Below the pieces are notes generated by a model that was given only the letters and a program-made list of their open reading frames with translations, was not told where the DNA came from and searched no databases. Positions 18,198 through 27,375 of a stretch of DNA of 64,000 bases are shown here, in pieces. Within the stretch, counting starts at the first letter, position 1, and the number at the start of each line of letters is the position of its first letter. This DNA comes from Actinokineospora bangkokensis (GTDB lineage Bacteria > Actinomycetota > Actinomycetes > Mycobacteriales > Pseudonocardiaceae). A program made the position numbers and the translations under genes. Location of the stretch: assembly GCF_001940455.1 (NCBI RefSeq), contig NZ_MKQR01000018.1:62001-126000 (forward strand), read 5' to 3'.

Positions 18198-18216
18198 GCG
18201 GATGGGGAGCGACACG

Positions 18217-20322
18217 ATGACCACACACCCGCAGGTGCTCGCGGGCACTCCTGCGATCGGCACAGCGCGGTCCAGGGTCGAGGGCCGTGACAAGGTGAGC
18301 GGCAAGGCCCGGTTCGCGGGCGACCTCCCGGTCGAGCGGCTCGCCCACGGCGCGGTCGTCACCGCGACCATCGCCCGCGGCCGCGTCACCGGCATCGACA
18401 CCAGTTCGGCACTTGCCTCGCCCGGGGTGATCGGCGTGGTGGACCACCGCAACGCGCCGCGGCTCGTCCCGGGGGTCGGATCGCCCTTCTTCGGCCCGGA
18501 CGGGCAGTTGCAGCTGCTGCAGGACGACCGGGTCGCCCACGGTGGTTGGCCGGTCGCGCTCGTCGTGGCGGAGACCCCCGAGCAGGCCCGCGCCGGGGCC
18601 GAGCGGCTGCGGCTGACCTTCGTCGAGCAGCCGCACGACACCGCGTTCGCCGCGGACCACCCGGCGGCGCGGCCCGCGCTGCCCGCGTTCGGCCCGGACG
18701 CGGACAAGGGCGACCTCGACGCCGAGCTGGCCGCGTCCGCGGTGGTCGTGGACGAGCGCTACACCACGCCCGCCCAGCACGCCTGCGCGATGGAACCGCA
18801 CGTGGCGACGGCCTGGCTGGAGGGCGCCGTGCTGCGCGCGATCGACTCCAACCAGGCGCCGTACGGCATCGCGGCGCAACTCGCGACCCTGTTCGGCAGG
18901 CCGCTGTCCGAGGTCCGCGTCCAGGTCGAGCAGGTCGGCGGCGGCTTCGGGTCGAAGACGGGGCTGGGCCCGCAGCTGATCCTCGCGACCATGGCCACCC
19001 TGCTCTTCCACCGCCCGGTGCGCGTCACCCTGACGCGGGAGCAGGTGTTCCTGGCGACGTCGGCGCGCCCGCGCACCGACCAGCGGGTGCGGTTGGGCGC
19101 CGACCGCGACGGCAGGCTGCGGGCGATCGGCCACGAGGCGGCGTTCGAGATCTCCGGCGAGTCCGAGTTCATCGAGAACTGCGTGGAGATCGCCAAGACC
19201 CTCTACGCCGCCGACGCCATCCGCACCAGGCTCACGGCGGTGCCGCTGGACATCCTGCCGGTCGCCTCGGTGCGCGCGCCCGGCACCGCGCCCGGGTCCT
19301 TCGCGCTGGAGTCCGCGGTGGACGAGCTGGCGGAGCGGCTGGGCGTGGACCCGCTGGAGCTGCGGCGGCGCAACGAACCGGAGGTCGGGCCGGTGTCCGG
19401 CCTGCCCTTCACCAGCCGGAACTTCCAGCGCTGCCTGTCGGAGGGGGCGCGCCGGTTCGGGTGGGCGGGCCGCGACCACCGGCCGCGCAGGCGCCGGGAG
19501 GGCCACCTGCTGATCGGCACCGGCATGGCGGGCACGTCGTTCCTGACCACCGCCTTCCCGTCGTCGGCGACGATCACCGCCGAGCGGGACGGCACGTTCA
19601 CCGTGGCCATCGCGGCGATCGACATCGGCACCGGGGCGCGCACGGCGCTGCGGGCGATCGCCGCGGACGCGCTCGGCGTCGGGTGGGACGCGATCCGGCT
19701 GGAGATCGGTGACAGCGCCATCGGTCCGGCGTGGCAGGCCGGGGGGTCGCTGGGCACCACGTCGTGGGGGTGGGCGATCGTCGCGGCGGCGAGGGACCTG
19801 CTCAAGCAGCTCGAACCGGGGCCCGCGCTGCCGGTGTCGGTCACCTCCGACACCACCGAGGAGATCATGTCGCGGCCCCACCGCGAACGCCACTCCTACA
19901 GCGCCGTGTTCGCGGAGGTGGCCGTCGACCCCGCCACCGGTGAGGTGCGGGTGCGCAGGCTGGTCGGGCGGTTCGCGGTCGGGCGCGTGGTGAACCCGCT
20001 GATGGTCCGCAGCCAGCTCACCGGTGGCATGGTCATGGGCCTGTCGATCGCGCTGCAGGAGGAGGGCGTGCGCGACGGGGTCAGCGGCAGGCAGGTGAAC
20101 GCGGACTTCGCCGGGTACCACTTCGCGGCGAACGCGGACGTGCCGTTCATCGACGCCGACTTCGTCGACGACCACGAGCCCGATGACCCGCTGGGGTTGA
20201 AGGGACCGGGTGAGATCGGCGCGGTGGCCGTGGCCGCGGCCATCGCGAACGCCGTCTGGCACGCCACCGGCCGCCGCCACCGGGACCTGCCGATCCGGCT
20301 CGACCGCGTCGTCGAGGGCTGA
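18217..20322 (+). CDS. paoC: Aldehyde oxidoreductase, molybdopterin-binding subunit (PaoC/YagR-like)
   Basis: 701 aa from ATG 18217, which has GGGGAG seven bases upstream; an in-frame ATG at 18202 would add 5 residues. The N-terminal a/b-hammerhead domain is followed by the Mo-cofactor domain with QVGGGFGSKTG. The invariant catalytic Glu is in KGPGEIGAVAVAAA near the C-terminus. With the two preceding genes it forms a heterotrimer oxidising aldehydes to acids; molybdopterin cytosine dinucleotide is expected. Confidence 0.92.
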   Translation: MTTHPQVLAGTPAIGTARSRVEGRDKVSGKARFAGDLPVERLAHGAVVTATIARGRVTGIDTSSALASPGVIGVVDHRNAPRLVPGVGSPFFGPDGQLQLLQDDRVAHGGWPVALVVAETPEQARAGAERLRLTFVEQPHDTAFAADHPAARPALPAFGPDADKGDLDAELAASAVVVDERYTTPAQHACAMEPHVATAWLEGAVLRAIDSNQAPYGIAAQLATLFGRPLSEVRVQVEQVGGGFGSKTGLGPQLILATMATLLFHRPVRVTLTREQVFLATSARPRTDQRVRLGADRDGRLRAIGHEAAFEISGESEFIENCVEIAKTLYAADAIRTRLTAVPLDILPVASVRAPGTAPGSFALESAVDELAERLGVDPLELRRRNEPEVGPVSGLPFTSRNFQRCLSEGARRFGWAGRDHRPRRRREGHLLIGTGMAGTSFLTTAFPSSATITAERDGTFTVAIAAIDIGTGARTALRAIAADALGVGWDAIRLEIGDSAIGPAWQAGGSLGTTSWGWAIVAAARDLLKQLEPGPALPVSVTSDTTEEIMSRPHRERHSYSAVFAEVAVDPATGEVRVRRLVGRFAVGRVVNPLMVRSQLTGGMVMGLSIALQEEGVRDGVSGRQVNADFAGYHFAANADVPFIDADFVDDHEPDDPLGLKGPGEIGAVAVAAAIANAVWHATGRRHRDLPIRLDRVVEG

Positions 20323-20327
20323 CCGCG

Positions 20328-21308
20328 GTGCTCGGTGAGGTCTGGCCGTTCGTGCAGGTCAAGCACGACGCGGGTCAGCAGGTCGTGCTGGCCCGCCTGG
20401 TCGACCGCGACGGCCCGGGTGCCCGGCCGCTGGGCGCCACGATGGCGATCGCCGGGGACGGCACCTGGCGCGGTTCGGTGTCGGGCGGCTGCGTCGAGGG
20501 CATCGTCCTCGACGCGGCGCGCACCGTGCTCGACGGCGGCGCGCCGCAGGTGGCGACGGTCTCCCCGACCGCGCACCTGATGCCGTGGGAGGGCACCCCG
20601 GCGTGCGCGGGTGAGCTGACGGTGCTGCTCACCCGCGCCCCCGACGACCCGGTGCGGGCCGCGATCACCGCGGCGTTGGCGGAGGACCGGCCGCTGGCGG
20701 TGCGCGTCGAGCTGGAGCCGCCGTACTCCTGGTCGGTCACGACCGCCGCCGAGTGGCCACCGCCCGGCGACGGCGGTCCCGCGTTCGTGGAGGAGTTGCG
20801 GCCGCGCAGCACGCTCGTCCTGTTCGGCGCCACCGACCTCGCCGCGACCGTGGCGAGGATGACCGAACCCCTGCACCGCAGGGTGGTCATCCTGGACCCG
20901 CGCCCCGGACACGTGCTGTCCGGGGCGTTCCCCACCACCTGCGAGGTCGTCCGCACGTGGCCTGACGAGTGGATCGCAGGCAATCCCCTCCGCCACCAGG
21001 ACGCTGTCGTCACCTTGACCCACGATCCCCGCATCGACGACCGCGCCATCCGCGCGGCGCTGGGGAGCGAGGCGGGCCACGTGGCCGCGCTGGGCAGCCG
21101 GGCCACCCACGCCCAGCGCCTGCGCCGACTCGCCGGAACCCCCGGTCTGCACCGCCTGAGCGGCCCGGCGGGCCTCGACCTCGGTGCGGCATCACTCGCT
21201 GAGACCGCCCTGTCGATCCTCGCGGAGGTGGTGGCGGTGGGCCACTCGCGGTCCGGGCGGCGGCTGCGCGAGGTCGGCACCCCGATCAGGGCGGCGGTCC
21301 GACGCTGA
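20328..21308 (+). CDS. XdhC/CoxI-type molybdenum cofactor maturation protein
   Basis: 326 aa, GTG start five bases after the molybdenum subunit stop. It has the N-terminal XdhC_CoxI domain (GSVSGGCVEG, VCVEG-type motif) and the C-terminal Rossmann XdhC_C domain (LVLFGATDLAATVAR, VAALGSRATHAQRL). These chaperones bind and sulfurate the Mo cofactor and insert it into xanthine-oxidase-family subunits (PaoD/XdhC role). The operon is thus self-sufficient apart from general cofactor synthesis. Confidence 0.9.
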   Translation: MLGEVWPFVQVKHDAGQQVVLARLVDRDGPGARPLGATMAIAGDGTWRGSVSGGCVEGIVLDAARTVLDGGAPQVATVSPTAHLMPWEGTPACAGELTVLLTRAPDDPVRAAITAALAEDRPLAVRVELEPPYSWSVTTAAEWPPPGDGGPAFVEELRPRSTLVLFGATDLAATVARMTEPLHRRVVILDPRPGHVLSGAFPTTCEVVRTWPDEWIAGNPLRHQDAVVTLTHDPRIDDRAIRAALGSEAGHVAALGSRATHAQRLRRLAGTPGLHRLSGPAGLDLGAASLAETALSILAEVVAVGHSRSGRRLREVGTPIRAAVRR

Positions 21309-21351
21309 GGACGGCCGGGGCTTGCGGATCGGCCGCGCGTGGTCTTCACTA

Positions 21352-21369
21352 TTATTGAACGATCGATAA
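21352..21369. promoter_or_regulatory. Palindromic operator (TetR-type) upstream of the FAH operon
   Basis: TTATTGAACGATCGATAA matches its own reverse complement at 14 of 18 positions and stands out as an AT-rich island in GC-rich DNA. It ends 18 bases before the start of the first gene of an operon encoding a TetR protein (22824-23480), which is its likely ligand. Confidence 0.5.
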
Positions 21370-21386
21370 ACTAGTGGAGGGTGCCG

Positions 21387-21830
21387 GTGGCGGTCGCAGT
21401 GCAGGTCCTGGTGACCATCAGCGTGGTGTCGTTCGCCGTGGTGGCCGCGGCGGCCGACCTGAACCGGACCCACGCCACCAACCCGCGGTGGGTGGGGCAC
21501 GCCCGGTTCCACGTGGTGTGGCAGGTGATCACCCACATCGGGGTCGGGCTGCTCGCGCTCGTGCTCACCTGGGCCCCCGTCGGAGACCTCCGGGTGCGGC
21601 TCGCGGTCGCGATGGCCATCGCCGGGGTCGTGCTCGGCGGGTTCTTCCTCAGCGCGGCGACGATGCGGTGCTACGACGGGGAGCTCGCGGACCCGAACGG
21701 GTACCGGCCGCTGACCGCCAGGGTCGGCGGCAGGCGCGTCGTGGTCGACAAGAACGTCCTGCTGTTCCTCGGCGGCAGCGCGCCCCTCGTCGCCGCGCTG
21801 GCGCTCTTCGCCCTCGCCAAGGGGGTGTGA
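21387..21830 (+). CDS. Small integral membrane protein
   Basis: 147 aa from GTG 21387, chosen because GGAGG (21376-21380) is six bases away; GTG 21381 touches the ribosome site. About four hydrophobic helices: 2-22, 46-62, 68-88 and 120-142. Resembles small uncharacterised actinobacterial membrane proteins of the DUF6640/DoxX-like size class, though I do not recognise the family firmly. It is first in an operon with FAH, TetR and SnoaL genes. Confidence 0.6.
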   Translation: MAVAVQVLVTISVVSFAVVAAAADLNRTHATNPRWVGHARFHVVWQVITHIGVGLLALVLTWAPVGDLRVRLAVAMAIAGVVLGGFFLSAATMRCYDGELADPNGYRPLTARVGGRRVVVDKNVLLFLGGSAPLVAALALFALAKGV

Positions 21831-21832
21831 CG

Positions 21833-22804
21833 GTGAAGCTGGCCAGCACGCGCGTCGACGGCGCCGTCCGGGTGATCGCCGACCGCGGGGACGGCGTCGC
21901 CCTCGACGTCAACGACGTCCTCGACGACCCGGCCTTCACCATCGACCGGCTCCTCGACCTCGACGAGCCCGCGCGCGCGGCGGTCGTGGACACCATCGCG
22001 AGCCACGACGGGCACGCGGTCAGCGACCTGCGGGGCGCGGTCTGGCTGCCCCCGGTCGCGCGGCCGTCGAAGATCGTGGGCGTCGCCCTGAACAACGACG
22101 TGTTCAACTACCTGGCGGTGCGCAAGATGTCCGCACCGATGTACTTCCTCGCCCCGTCGACGTCCATGGTCGGGCACGGCGGCGCCATCGAGGTGGATCC
22201 CGCGTGGGGCCTGGTGCACCCCGAGCCCGAACTCGGCGCCGTCATCGGGGCGCCGCTGCGCCACGCCGGACCCGACCAGGCCCTCGACGCGGTCTTCGGG
22301 TACACCATCGTCAACGACGTCACCTCCCCCGGCCTCAAGGCCGCCGACAGCGTCGAACTGGTGATGCCCGAGGGGATCACCGTCGACGAACCCTGGCGGA
22401 CCACGCGCGGCGACGACGACCGGTCGCTCTACCTGACCTACCACGCGCGCTCGAAGGGCACCGACACCTTCACCCCGATCGGCCCGTGGATCACCCTGCG
22501 CGACGACGTCCCCGACCCCAACGACCTGGAGGTCCGCGCCTACCTCGACGACACCCTGGTCCTGCTGGACTCGACCGCCAACCTCACCTTCCCGGTCGAG
22601 CGGGTGCTCTCGCACCTGTCCCGCTCCATGACCCTGCTGCCCGGCGACGTCGTCCACTTCGGCACGGCCGCGCGCCCCGCCGACCCCGACCGCTTCGCCA
22701 CCATCCGGGCCATCGACCTCACCCGGCACGGGGACACCGTGTCGGTCGAGGTCGACCGGATCGGCAGGCTCGACAATGTCATCTCGCGCACCACGCGCGC
22801 ATGA
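21833..22804 (+). CDS. Fumarylacetoacetate hydrolase (FAH) family protein
   Basis: 323 aa from GTG 21833, two bases after the previous stop. The C-terminal FAH fold contains IVGVALNN, metal-binding Glu in HPEPELGAVIG and Asp in GYTIVNDVT, and the usual LLPGDVVHFGT. Members hydrolyse C-C bonds of acylpyruvates or decarboxylate/isomerise diacids in aromatic catabolism. Together with a SnoaL-like protein and TetR it suggests a small catabolic or detoxification operon. Confidence 0.87.
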   Translation: MKLASTRVDGAVRVIADRGDGVALDVNDVLDDPAFTIDRLLDLDEPARAAVVDTIASHDGHAVSDLRGAVWLPPVARPSKIVGVALNNDVFNYLAVRKMSAPMYFLAPSTSMVGHGGAIEVDPAWGLVHPEPELGAVIGAPLRHAGPDQALDAVFGYTIVNDVTSPGLKAADSVELVMPEGITVDEPWRTTRGDDDRSLYLTYHARSKGTDTFTPIGPWITLRDDVPDPNDLEVRAYLDDTLVLLDSTANLTFPVERVLSHLSRSMTLLPGDVVHFGTAARPADPDRFATIRAIDLTRHGDTVSVEVDRIGRLDNVISRTTRA

Positions 22805-22823
22805 CCACGTCAGGAGCCACCCC

Positions 22824-23480
22824 ATGCCGCCCGCCGAGCACACCGACGGCCGCCGCCGCCGCGGCGCGATCTCCCGGTCCGCCATCGTCGACGCGGCCAC
22901 CGCGCTGTTCTCCACCCGGGGGTACGCGGGCACCACCATCTCCGCCATCGCCGCCGCCGCCGACGTGCACGCCGGGTCCCTCTACCACGCCTTCGGGAGC
23001 AAGCAGGGACTCCTGTCGGCGGTGATGGCGACCGTCGCCGACCGCGCCTTCGCCGCCGTCAAGGCCGTCACCGACCTCCCGCGCGCCACCGTCGCCGACC
23101 GCCTCCGCGACACCGCCCACGCCTTGATCGACGACCCCGTGTTCCTGCGCCTGTTCCTGCTGCTCGCGCTGGAGAACGTCGACGACCCCGAGGTGCGGGC
23201 CCTGGTCGACGGCGTGCGCCGCCGAGCCCGCGCCGCCGTCGCCGACGCGCTCCTCACCGAGCTCAGCGGCCTCGACGCCGCCACCCGCACCGCGGTGACC
23301 GACGTCGCCGGGCGCATCGCCCTCATCCTGCTCGACGGGATCTTCGTGTCCCACCAGCTCGACAGCGAGCACGCGGAGCTCGACACCACCCTGCACCTGG
23401 TCACCGCCATCGCGGAGAAGGCCCTGCACGACGCACCCGCCCTGTTCACCGGCCACAGCCCGCCCCCGCGCACCCCCTGA
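22824..23480 (+). CDS. TetR/AcrR family transcriptional regulator
   Basis: 218 aa from ATG 22824, with AGGAG seven bases upstream; the same frame is open further back into the FAH gene but has no better start. HTH at about 32-56 (ISAIAAAADVHAGSLYHAFG). The C-terminal domain is helical and Leu-rich. It probably binds the palindrome at 21352-21369 and represses its own operon. Confidence 0.92.
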   Translation: MPPAEHTDGRRRRGAISRSAIVDAATALFSTRGYAGTTISAIAAAADVHAGSLYHAFGSKQGLLSAVMATVADRAFAAVKAVTDLPRATVADRLRDTAHALIDDPVFLRLFLLLALENVDDPEVRALVDGVRRRARAAVADALLTELSGLDAATRTAVTDVAGRIALILLDGIFVSHQLDSEHAELDTTLHLVTAIAEKALHDAPALFTGHSPPPRTP

Positions 23481-23503
23481 CGCCCCCCGAGGAGGACCCC
23501 CAC

Positions 23504-23920
23504 GTGCTCACCGCCGCCACCCGCGCCGACATCACCGACCTGCTCGTCGAATTCGCCTGGCGCATCGACCACGACGAAGGGCGCGGGGTCGAAGACCTGT
23601 TCACCGAAGACGGCGAATACCTCCTTTTCGGACACCCGGTGCGCGGGCGCGACAACATCAGGAGCCTCTACGACCACCGCCGCAGCCGCGGAACGCGGAC
23701 CTCGCGGCACCTCTTCGACAACATCCGCGTCACCCCCGGCCCCAGCGAGCGCGAAGCCCGCGCCACCAGCGTGCTGACGCTGCACGCCGCAGACGGACGA
23801 CCACCCCTCCCCCTCGCCCCGCTCCTCGTCGCCGACTACACCGACGCGCTCCACCGGGACGACGACGGGCAGTGGCGGTTCCACCGACGCACCACCACCC
23901 TGCTCTTCCAGCCGACCTGA
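23504..23920 (+). CDS. SnoaL/NTF2-like protein
   Basis: 138 aa from GTG 23504, preceded by GAGGAGGA. Pattern of a SnoaL_4 cone fold: N-terminal helices (ADITDLLVEFAWRIDH), FTEDGEY, RGRDNIRSLYDHR, HLFDNIRVTP, VADYTDALHRDDDGQWRFHRR. Asp/His residues suit an isomerase, dehydratase or ring-hydroxylating-dioxygenase beta-subunit-like role. It closes the FAH/TetR operon. Confidence 0.8.
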   Translation: MLTAATRADITDLLVEFAWRIDHDEGRGVEDLFTEDGEYLLFGHPVRGRDNIRSLYDHRRSRGTRTSRHLFDNIRVTPGPSEREARATSVLTLHAADGRPPLPLAPLLVADYTDALHRDDDGQWRFHRRTTTLLFQPT

Positions 23921-24076
23921 TCGACTACGCCGAACGGACGCCATTCCCGGCCCCCGTAGGCAGCATGATCATCCGCTTCGCGCGGGGAGAGCCCGGGGGG
24001 CGGTGAGGAGCTGACCGGACCGCGGCGGGCCACCCAGTAGCATCCCCTGGTCATCGGGCGAAGGGGGGCACGGGCG

Positions 24077-25492
24077 ATGGGTGCGGGTGCCGAGGTGTTC
24101 GGGGGCAGGATGCCGTCGGGCGAGGGCGATCTCGGGGTGGAGACGCACGGGATCAGCCCGATCCCGGCGGGCAACCGCTTCGGGCGGCCGTGGCGGTTGT
24201 TCGGGGTGTGGTTCGCGCCGAACCTGACCATGGCGGCGATCTTCACCGGGACGCTGGGCGCGGTGCTGGGCCTGGACTTCCGCACCGGGCTGGCCGCGAT
24301 CGCGGTCGGCACGCTCATCGGGGCGCTGCCGGTGGCGTACCTGTCGACCTGGGGCCCGCGCACCGGGTCCGCCCAGCTCCCGGTGGCCCGGCTGCCGTTC
24401 GCGCGCGGGGTCGTGCTGCCCGGCGCGGTGCAGTGGCTGAGCACGATCATGTGGGACGCGCTGACCGCGCTGTTCGGCGGGGACGCGTTGGCGGAGCTGA
24501 GCGGGATGCCGTTCTGGTTGTCCGTCGGCATCGTGCTGGTGCTGCAATGCCTGCTCGGCGTCTTCGGCTACGCGGTGATCCACCGGGTGCAGACCGTCGT
24601 CACCGCCGTGGGGGTCGTGGGTTTCGCCCTGTTCGCCATCAAGGCCGTTCCCGGGCACCCGCTCCCCGCGGGCGGGGAGCTGCACGGCGGCGCGCTCGCG
24701 GGGGCGGTCGTGCTGTTCACCACGATCTCGTTGAGCCTGGCCGTGTCGTGGGTGCCCTACGCCTCGGACTACAGCCGCTACCTGCCCGCGGGCACTCCCC
24801 CGCGCTCGGTGTTCTGGTTCACCGGCACCGCCATCGTGCTGTCCTGCACCCTCAGCCAGGGCCTGGGTCTGGCACTGGCCGACACGCTCGGCGGCACCAC
24901 CGCGGCGGGTGTGCGGGGATTGGTCGGCGGTGGCGCGGCGGGGGTCGTGGCGCTGCTGGTGATCCTCGTGGTGACCGTGTCCGCCAACGCGATGAACGAC
25001 TACAGCGGCTCACTGGCCCTGCAGACCGTCGGCATCCGCCTGCGGCGACCGGTGTCCGCGGTGATCGCCACCGTCGTGGCCTACGCGCTGACCCTGTGGA
25101 TGCACTCCGGCGACCTGTCCGCGAAGTTCGAGAACGTGCTGCTCTTCGTCGGCTACTGGGTCCCGCCGTTCCTCGGGGTGGTGCTGCCCGACTGGGTCGC
25201 CCGCCGCCGGGGTGCCGCTGCCGCCGCGCGGTCGTGGCCCGCGCTGCTGGCCTTCCTCGCCGGGTTCGCCGCCGCGGTGCCGTTCACCAACACGTCCCTC
25301 TACACCGGACCGGTCGCGGCGGCGCTCGACGGCGCCGACCTGGCCTACTACGTCGGTTTCCTGGTGTCGGCGGCGGTCTACCTGGTCGTGCGGCGGTTCG
25401 CAGGCCAGGCGCCGAGCAGCTCGCCGGCGGGCGACGAGGACCACCGCAGGCTTCCCCTCAGGCCTGGTACTCCTCCCACGTCACCTTCGTGA
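24077..25492 (+). CDS. NCS1 family nucleobase/cytosine permease
   Basis: 471 aa with about 12 hydrophobic helices. N-terminal HGISPIPAGNRFGRPWRLFGVWFAPN is the NCS1 signature region before TM1; VSWVPYASDYSRYLP is the TM6 motif and ANAMNDYSGSLALQTVG the TM8 motif typical of purine/cytosine permeases. It imports a nucleobase or allantoin-like compound with a cation. The 3' end overlaps a convergent peptidase gene by 35 bases. Confidence 0.9.
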   Translation: MGAGAEVFGGRMPSGEGDLGVETHGISPIPAGNRFGRPWRLFGVWFAPNLTMAAIFTGTLGAVLGLDFRTGLAAIAVGTLIGALPVAYLSTWGPRTGSAQLPVARLPFARGVVLPGAVQWLSTIMWDALTALFGGDALAELSGMPFWLSVGIVLVLQCLLGVFGYAVIHRVQTVVTAVGVVGFALFAIKAVPGHPLPAGGELHGGALAGAVVLFTTISLSLAVSWVPYASDYSRYLPAGTPPRSVFWFTGTAIVLSCTLSQGLGLALADTLGGTTAAGVRGLVGGGAAGVVALLVILVVTVSANAMNDYSGSLALQTVGIRLRRPVSAVIATVVAYALTLWMHSGDLSAKFENVLLFVGYWVPPFLGVVLPDWVARRRGAAAAARSWPALLAFLAGFAAAVPFTNTSLYTGPVAAALDGADLAYYVGFLVSAAVYLVVRRFAGQAPSSSPAGDEDHRRLPLRPGTPPTSPS

Positions 25493-26288
25493 CCTGCGGG
25501 CCGTCGTCCGGACCGCGGTTGGCCAGGCCGTTCTGCCCCAGGTAGTAGTCGCCCGCCTGGTGCTGGGCCTGCGGTGACTGGTCGGTGTCGGAGATCGCCA
25601 CGGCGTGGATGTGGTAGGGCCAGTCTCCCTGCGACGGGGTGCGCAGCCACGCGGCGAAACCGACCTGCCGCAGGCGGCGCACGACGTCCGTGCGGGTGGC
25701 GGTGGTCAGGCCGGTGACGGAGATGTCGAGCACGCCACCACCGTCGTGGGTGCCCGCCGACGTCGAGTCCCCGCCCGGGTTGTAGGAACCCTGGGTCAGC
25801 GTGAGGGTCCGGCCGAGCAGGCCCTCCGCCGCCACCAGCATCGCCTTGGTCCTGGTGTTGACCGTGACGCCCCGGAAGGCGATCTTGGAGCCGGGGCTGA
25901 TCACCGCGGTCACCGTGAACCTGTTGGTGCCCAACGAGGTCAGCGAACTCCGGCCGGGCAGCCCGGAGGCGTCGAGCCCGGAGAAGCCCAGGGAGCGCTG
26001 GAACGCGGCGTAGGCGTCGACCGTCCTGGTGCCGAAGTGGCCGTCGACGTAGGACGGGTCGAGGAAGCCCTTGGCGTCGAGCGCCTTCTCGACCTGCAGG
26101 ACGCTCGCCGCCGCCCCCGGGGTGAGCGCGGTGTCCGGGCGGCGCGGGTCGATCTGCGCCGCCTTGACCACCGCGGCCATGTTCACCGCGGGCAGCGCGG
26201 TGGCGGTGGCCGAACCGGTGGCGGGCGCGGCGACCGAGGCGGCGACCGCCATCAGCAGGGTTGCGATCCGCTTGCGCACGCCCGTCAC
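25458..26288 (-). CDS. Secreted peptidoglycan peptidase-like protein (PG-binding + M15-like domain)
   Basis: 276 aa from a GTG that overlaps the M23 gene stop (GTGA). Signal peptide: RKR then a hydrophobic core, cleavage near ATGSATA. A PG_binding_1 repeat follows (FLDPSYVDGHFGTRTVDAYA). The C-terminal domain has SAGTHDGGGVLDIS and WPYHIHAVAI, which match the zinc-ligand pattern of M15-type D,D-peptidases (H..D...HxH). It likely cleaves stem peptides in the cell wall, together with the M23 enzyme. The catalytic assignment is by motif only. Confidence 0.72.
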   Translation of the reverse strand: MTGVRKRIATLLMAVAASVAAPATGSATATALPAVNMAAVVKAAQIDPRRPDTALTPGAAASVLQVEKALDAKGFLDPSYVDGHFGTRTVDAYAAFQRSLGFSGLDASGLPGRSSLTSLGTNRFTVTAVISPGSKIAFRGVTVNTRTKAMLVAAEGLLGRTLTLTQGSYNPGGDSTSAGTHDGGGVLDISVTGLTTATRTDVVRRLRQVGFAAWLRTPSQGDWPYHIHAVAISDTDQSPQAQHQAGDYYLGQNGLANRGPDDGPQVTKVTWEEYQA

Positions 26289-27133
26289 CCGCAGTGCTCG
26301 TAGGGGCTGGTGTACGCCGAGGACCCCACCGAGCCGCCCCACTTGACGCAGGTCGACCCGGCCGCCCGGGACACCGGACCGGCGTAGTAGGCGAAGCTGC
26401 CCGAGTCGGTCACCTGGGTGGACCCCTCCACCTGCAGGTGGGCCGAGACCGCGGACGCGGTGCCGACGCTGGTCGACTTGATCGTGGCGACGCAGTTCCT
26501 GCCCGTGCCCGCGGCGTAGAGCAGGTACACGGTGCCGCCGGTCAGGGCGTGCGAGTCGATCACCGAGTAGTCCGACCCGCACACCTCGGTCGGCGAGTAG
26601 GGGTTGCCACCGCACTTGTTGTGGCTGGTGAAGCTGGTGTGCCCGTAGTACGGGACCGCCCGGCCGTCGAGCACCGCCTTGAGCACCGTGCCGTTGAGGC
26701 GCTGCTCGTAGTGCAGGTGGGGCCCGGTCACACCGCCGGTCGCCCCGGCCTTGCCGATCTGCTGGCCGAGGCTGACCGACTGGCCGACCGAGACCTGCTG
26801 GGCGGAGAGGTGGGCGTAGCGGGTGGTGTAGCCGCCGCCGTGGTTGATCTCGATCCAACGGCCGTAGCTGACATCGCCCTCGTTGGCCACCCGCGACACC
26901 GTCCCGCCCGCCGAGGCCAGCACCGGCATCCCGGTGATGTCCGACCTCTGGAAGTCCACGGCGTTGGCCGGGCTGTGCCCGGAGAACGTCGCCGCCGTCA
27001 CCACGGTGTTGCACGCGAACGGAACCTGGAAGTTGGGGGCGGCCACGGCCTCCGTCGCGCCGGCCACCACCAGCCCGGCCGCCGCCACGACCCCGGCCGC
27101 GGCCAGGGCCACCGACCTGAATGACATGCGCAT
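26285..27133 (-). CDS. Secreted M23 family metallopeptidase (LytM-like)
   Basis: 282 aa from ATG 27133, preceded by GGGGAGGT. Signal peptide with cleavage near AVAA|PN. The M23 zinc site is complete: H(SPANAV)D early, HGGGYTTRYAHL, and GPHLHYEQR. After the peptidase domain there is a ~100-residue C-terminal region with several Cys (CGGNPY, EVCGSDY, GRNCVAT, TCVKWG, EHCG) suggesting a disulfide-stabilised module. Cell-wall endopeptidase; coupled to the M15-like gene. Confidence 0.9.
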   Translation of the reverse strand: MRMSFRSVALAAAGVVAAAGLVVAGATEAVAAPNFQVPFACNTVVTAATFSGHSPANAVDFQRSDITGMPVLASAGGTVSRVANEGDVSYGRWIEINHGGGYTTRYAHLSAQQVSVGQSVSLGQQIGKAGATGGVTGPHLHYEQRLNGTVLKAVLDGRAVPYYGHTSFTSHNKCGGNPYSPTEVCGSDYSVIDSHALTGGTVYLLYAAGTGRNCVATIKSTSVGTASAVSAHLQVEGSTQVTDSGSFAYYAGPVSRAAGSTCVKWGGSVGSSAYTSPYEHCG

Positions 27134-27328
27134 CCCGCCTACCTCCCCGTGCGGTGCATCAGCGGTGCTCATGTCACACCATGACGAGGTGTGTCCGCAA
27201 TCCGCCAAAAGGACACCGGGGTGCGTCCGGTCAGGAAACACGACCGCCACACCAGCGGCAAGCCACCGCAACGCGACGGGATCACCGGGCCGCAGGCGCC
27301 CCCGTCCTCCTGGCACCGCCGGGGTGGG

Positions 27329-27375
27329 CCGCCGCCCTGGCGCGGCTCACCCGACGAGCCGCGCCAGGGCGGCGG
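27329..27375. terminator. Perfect 20-bp stem terminator at the end of the thioesterase operon
   Basis: Arms 27329-27348 and 27356-27375 are exact reverse complements over 20 bases with a 7-base loop (ACCCGAC). The stop codon of the thioesterase (27349-27347) lies at the loop edge, so one arm encodes its last residues. Very stable; no U tract needed in actinomycetes. Confidence 0.7.
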
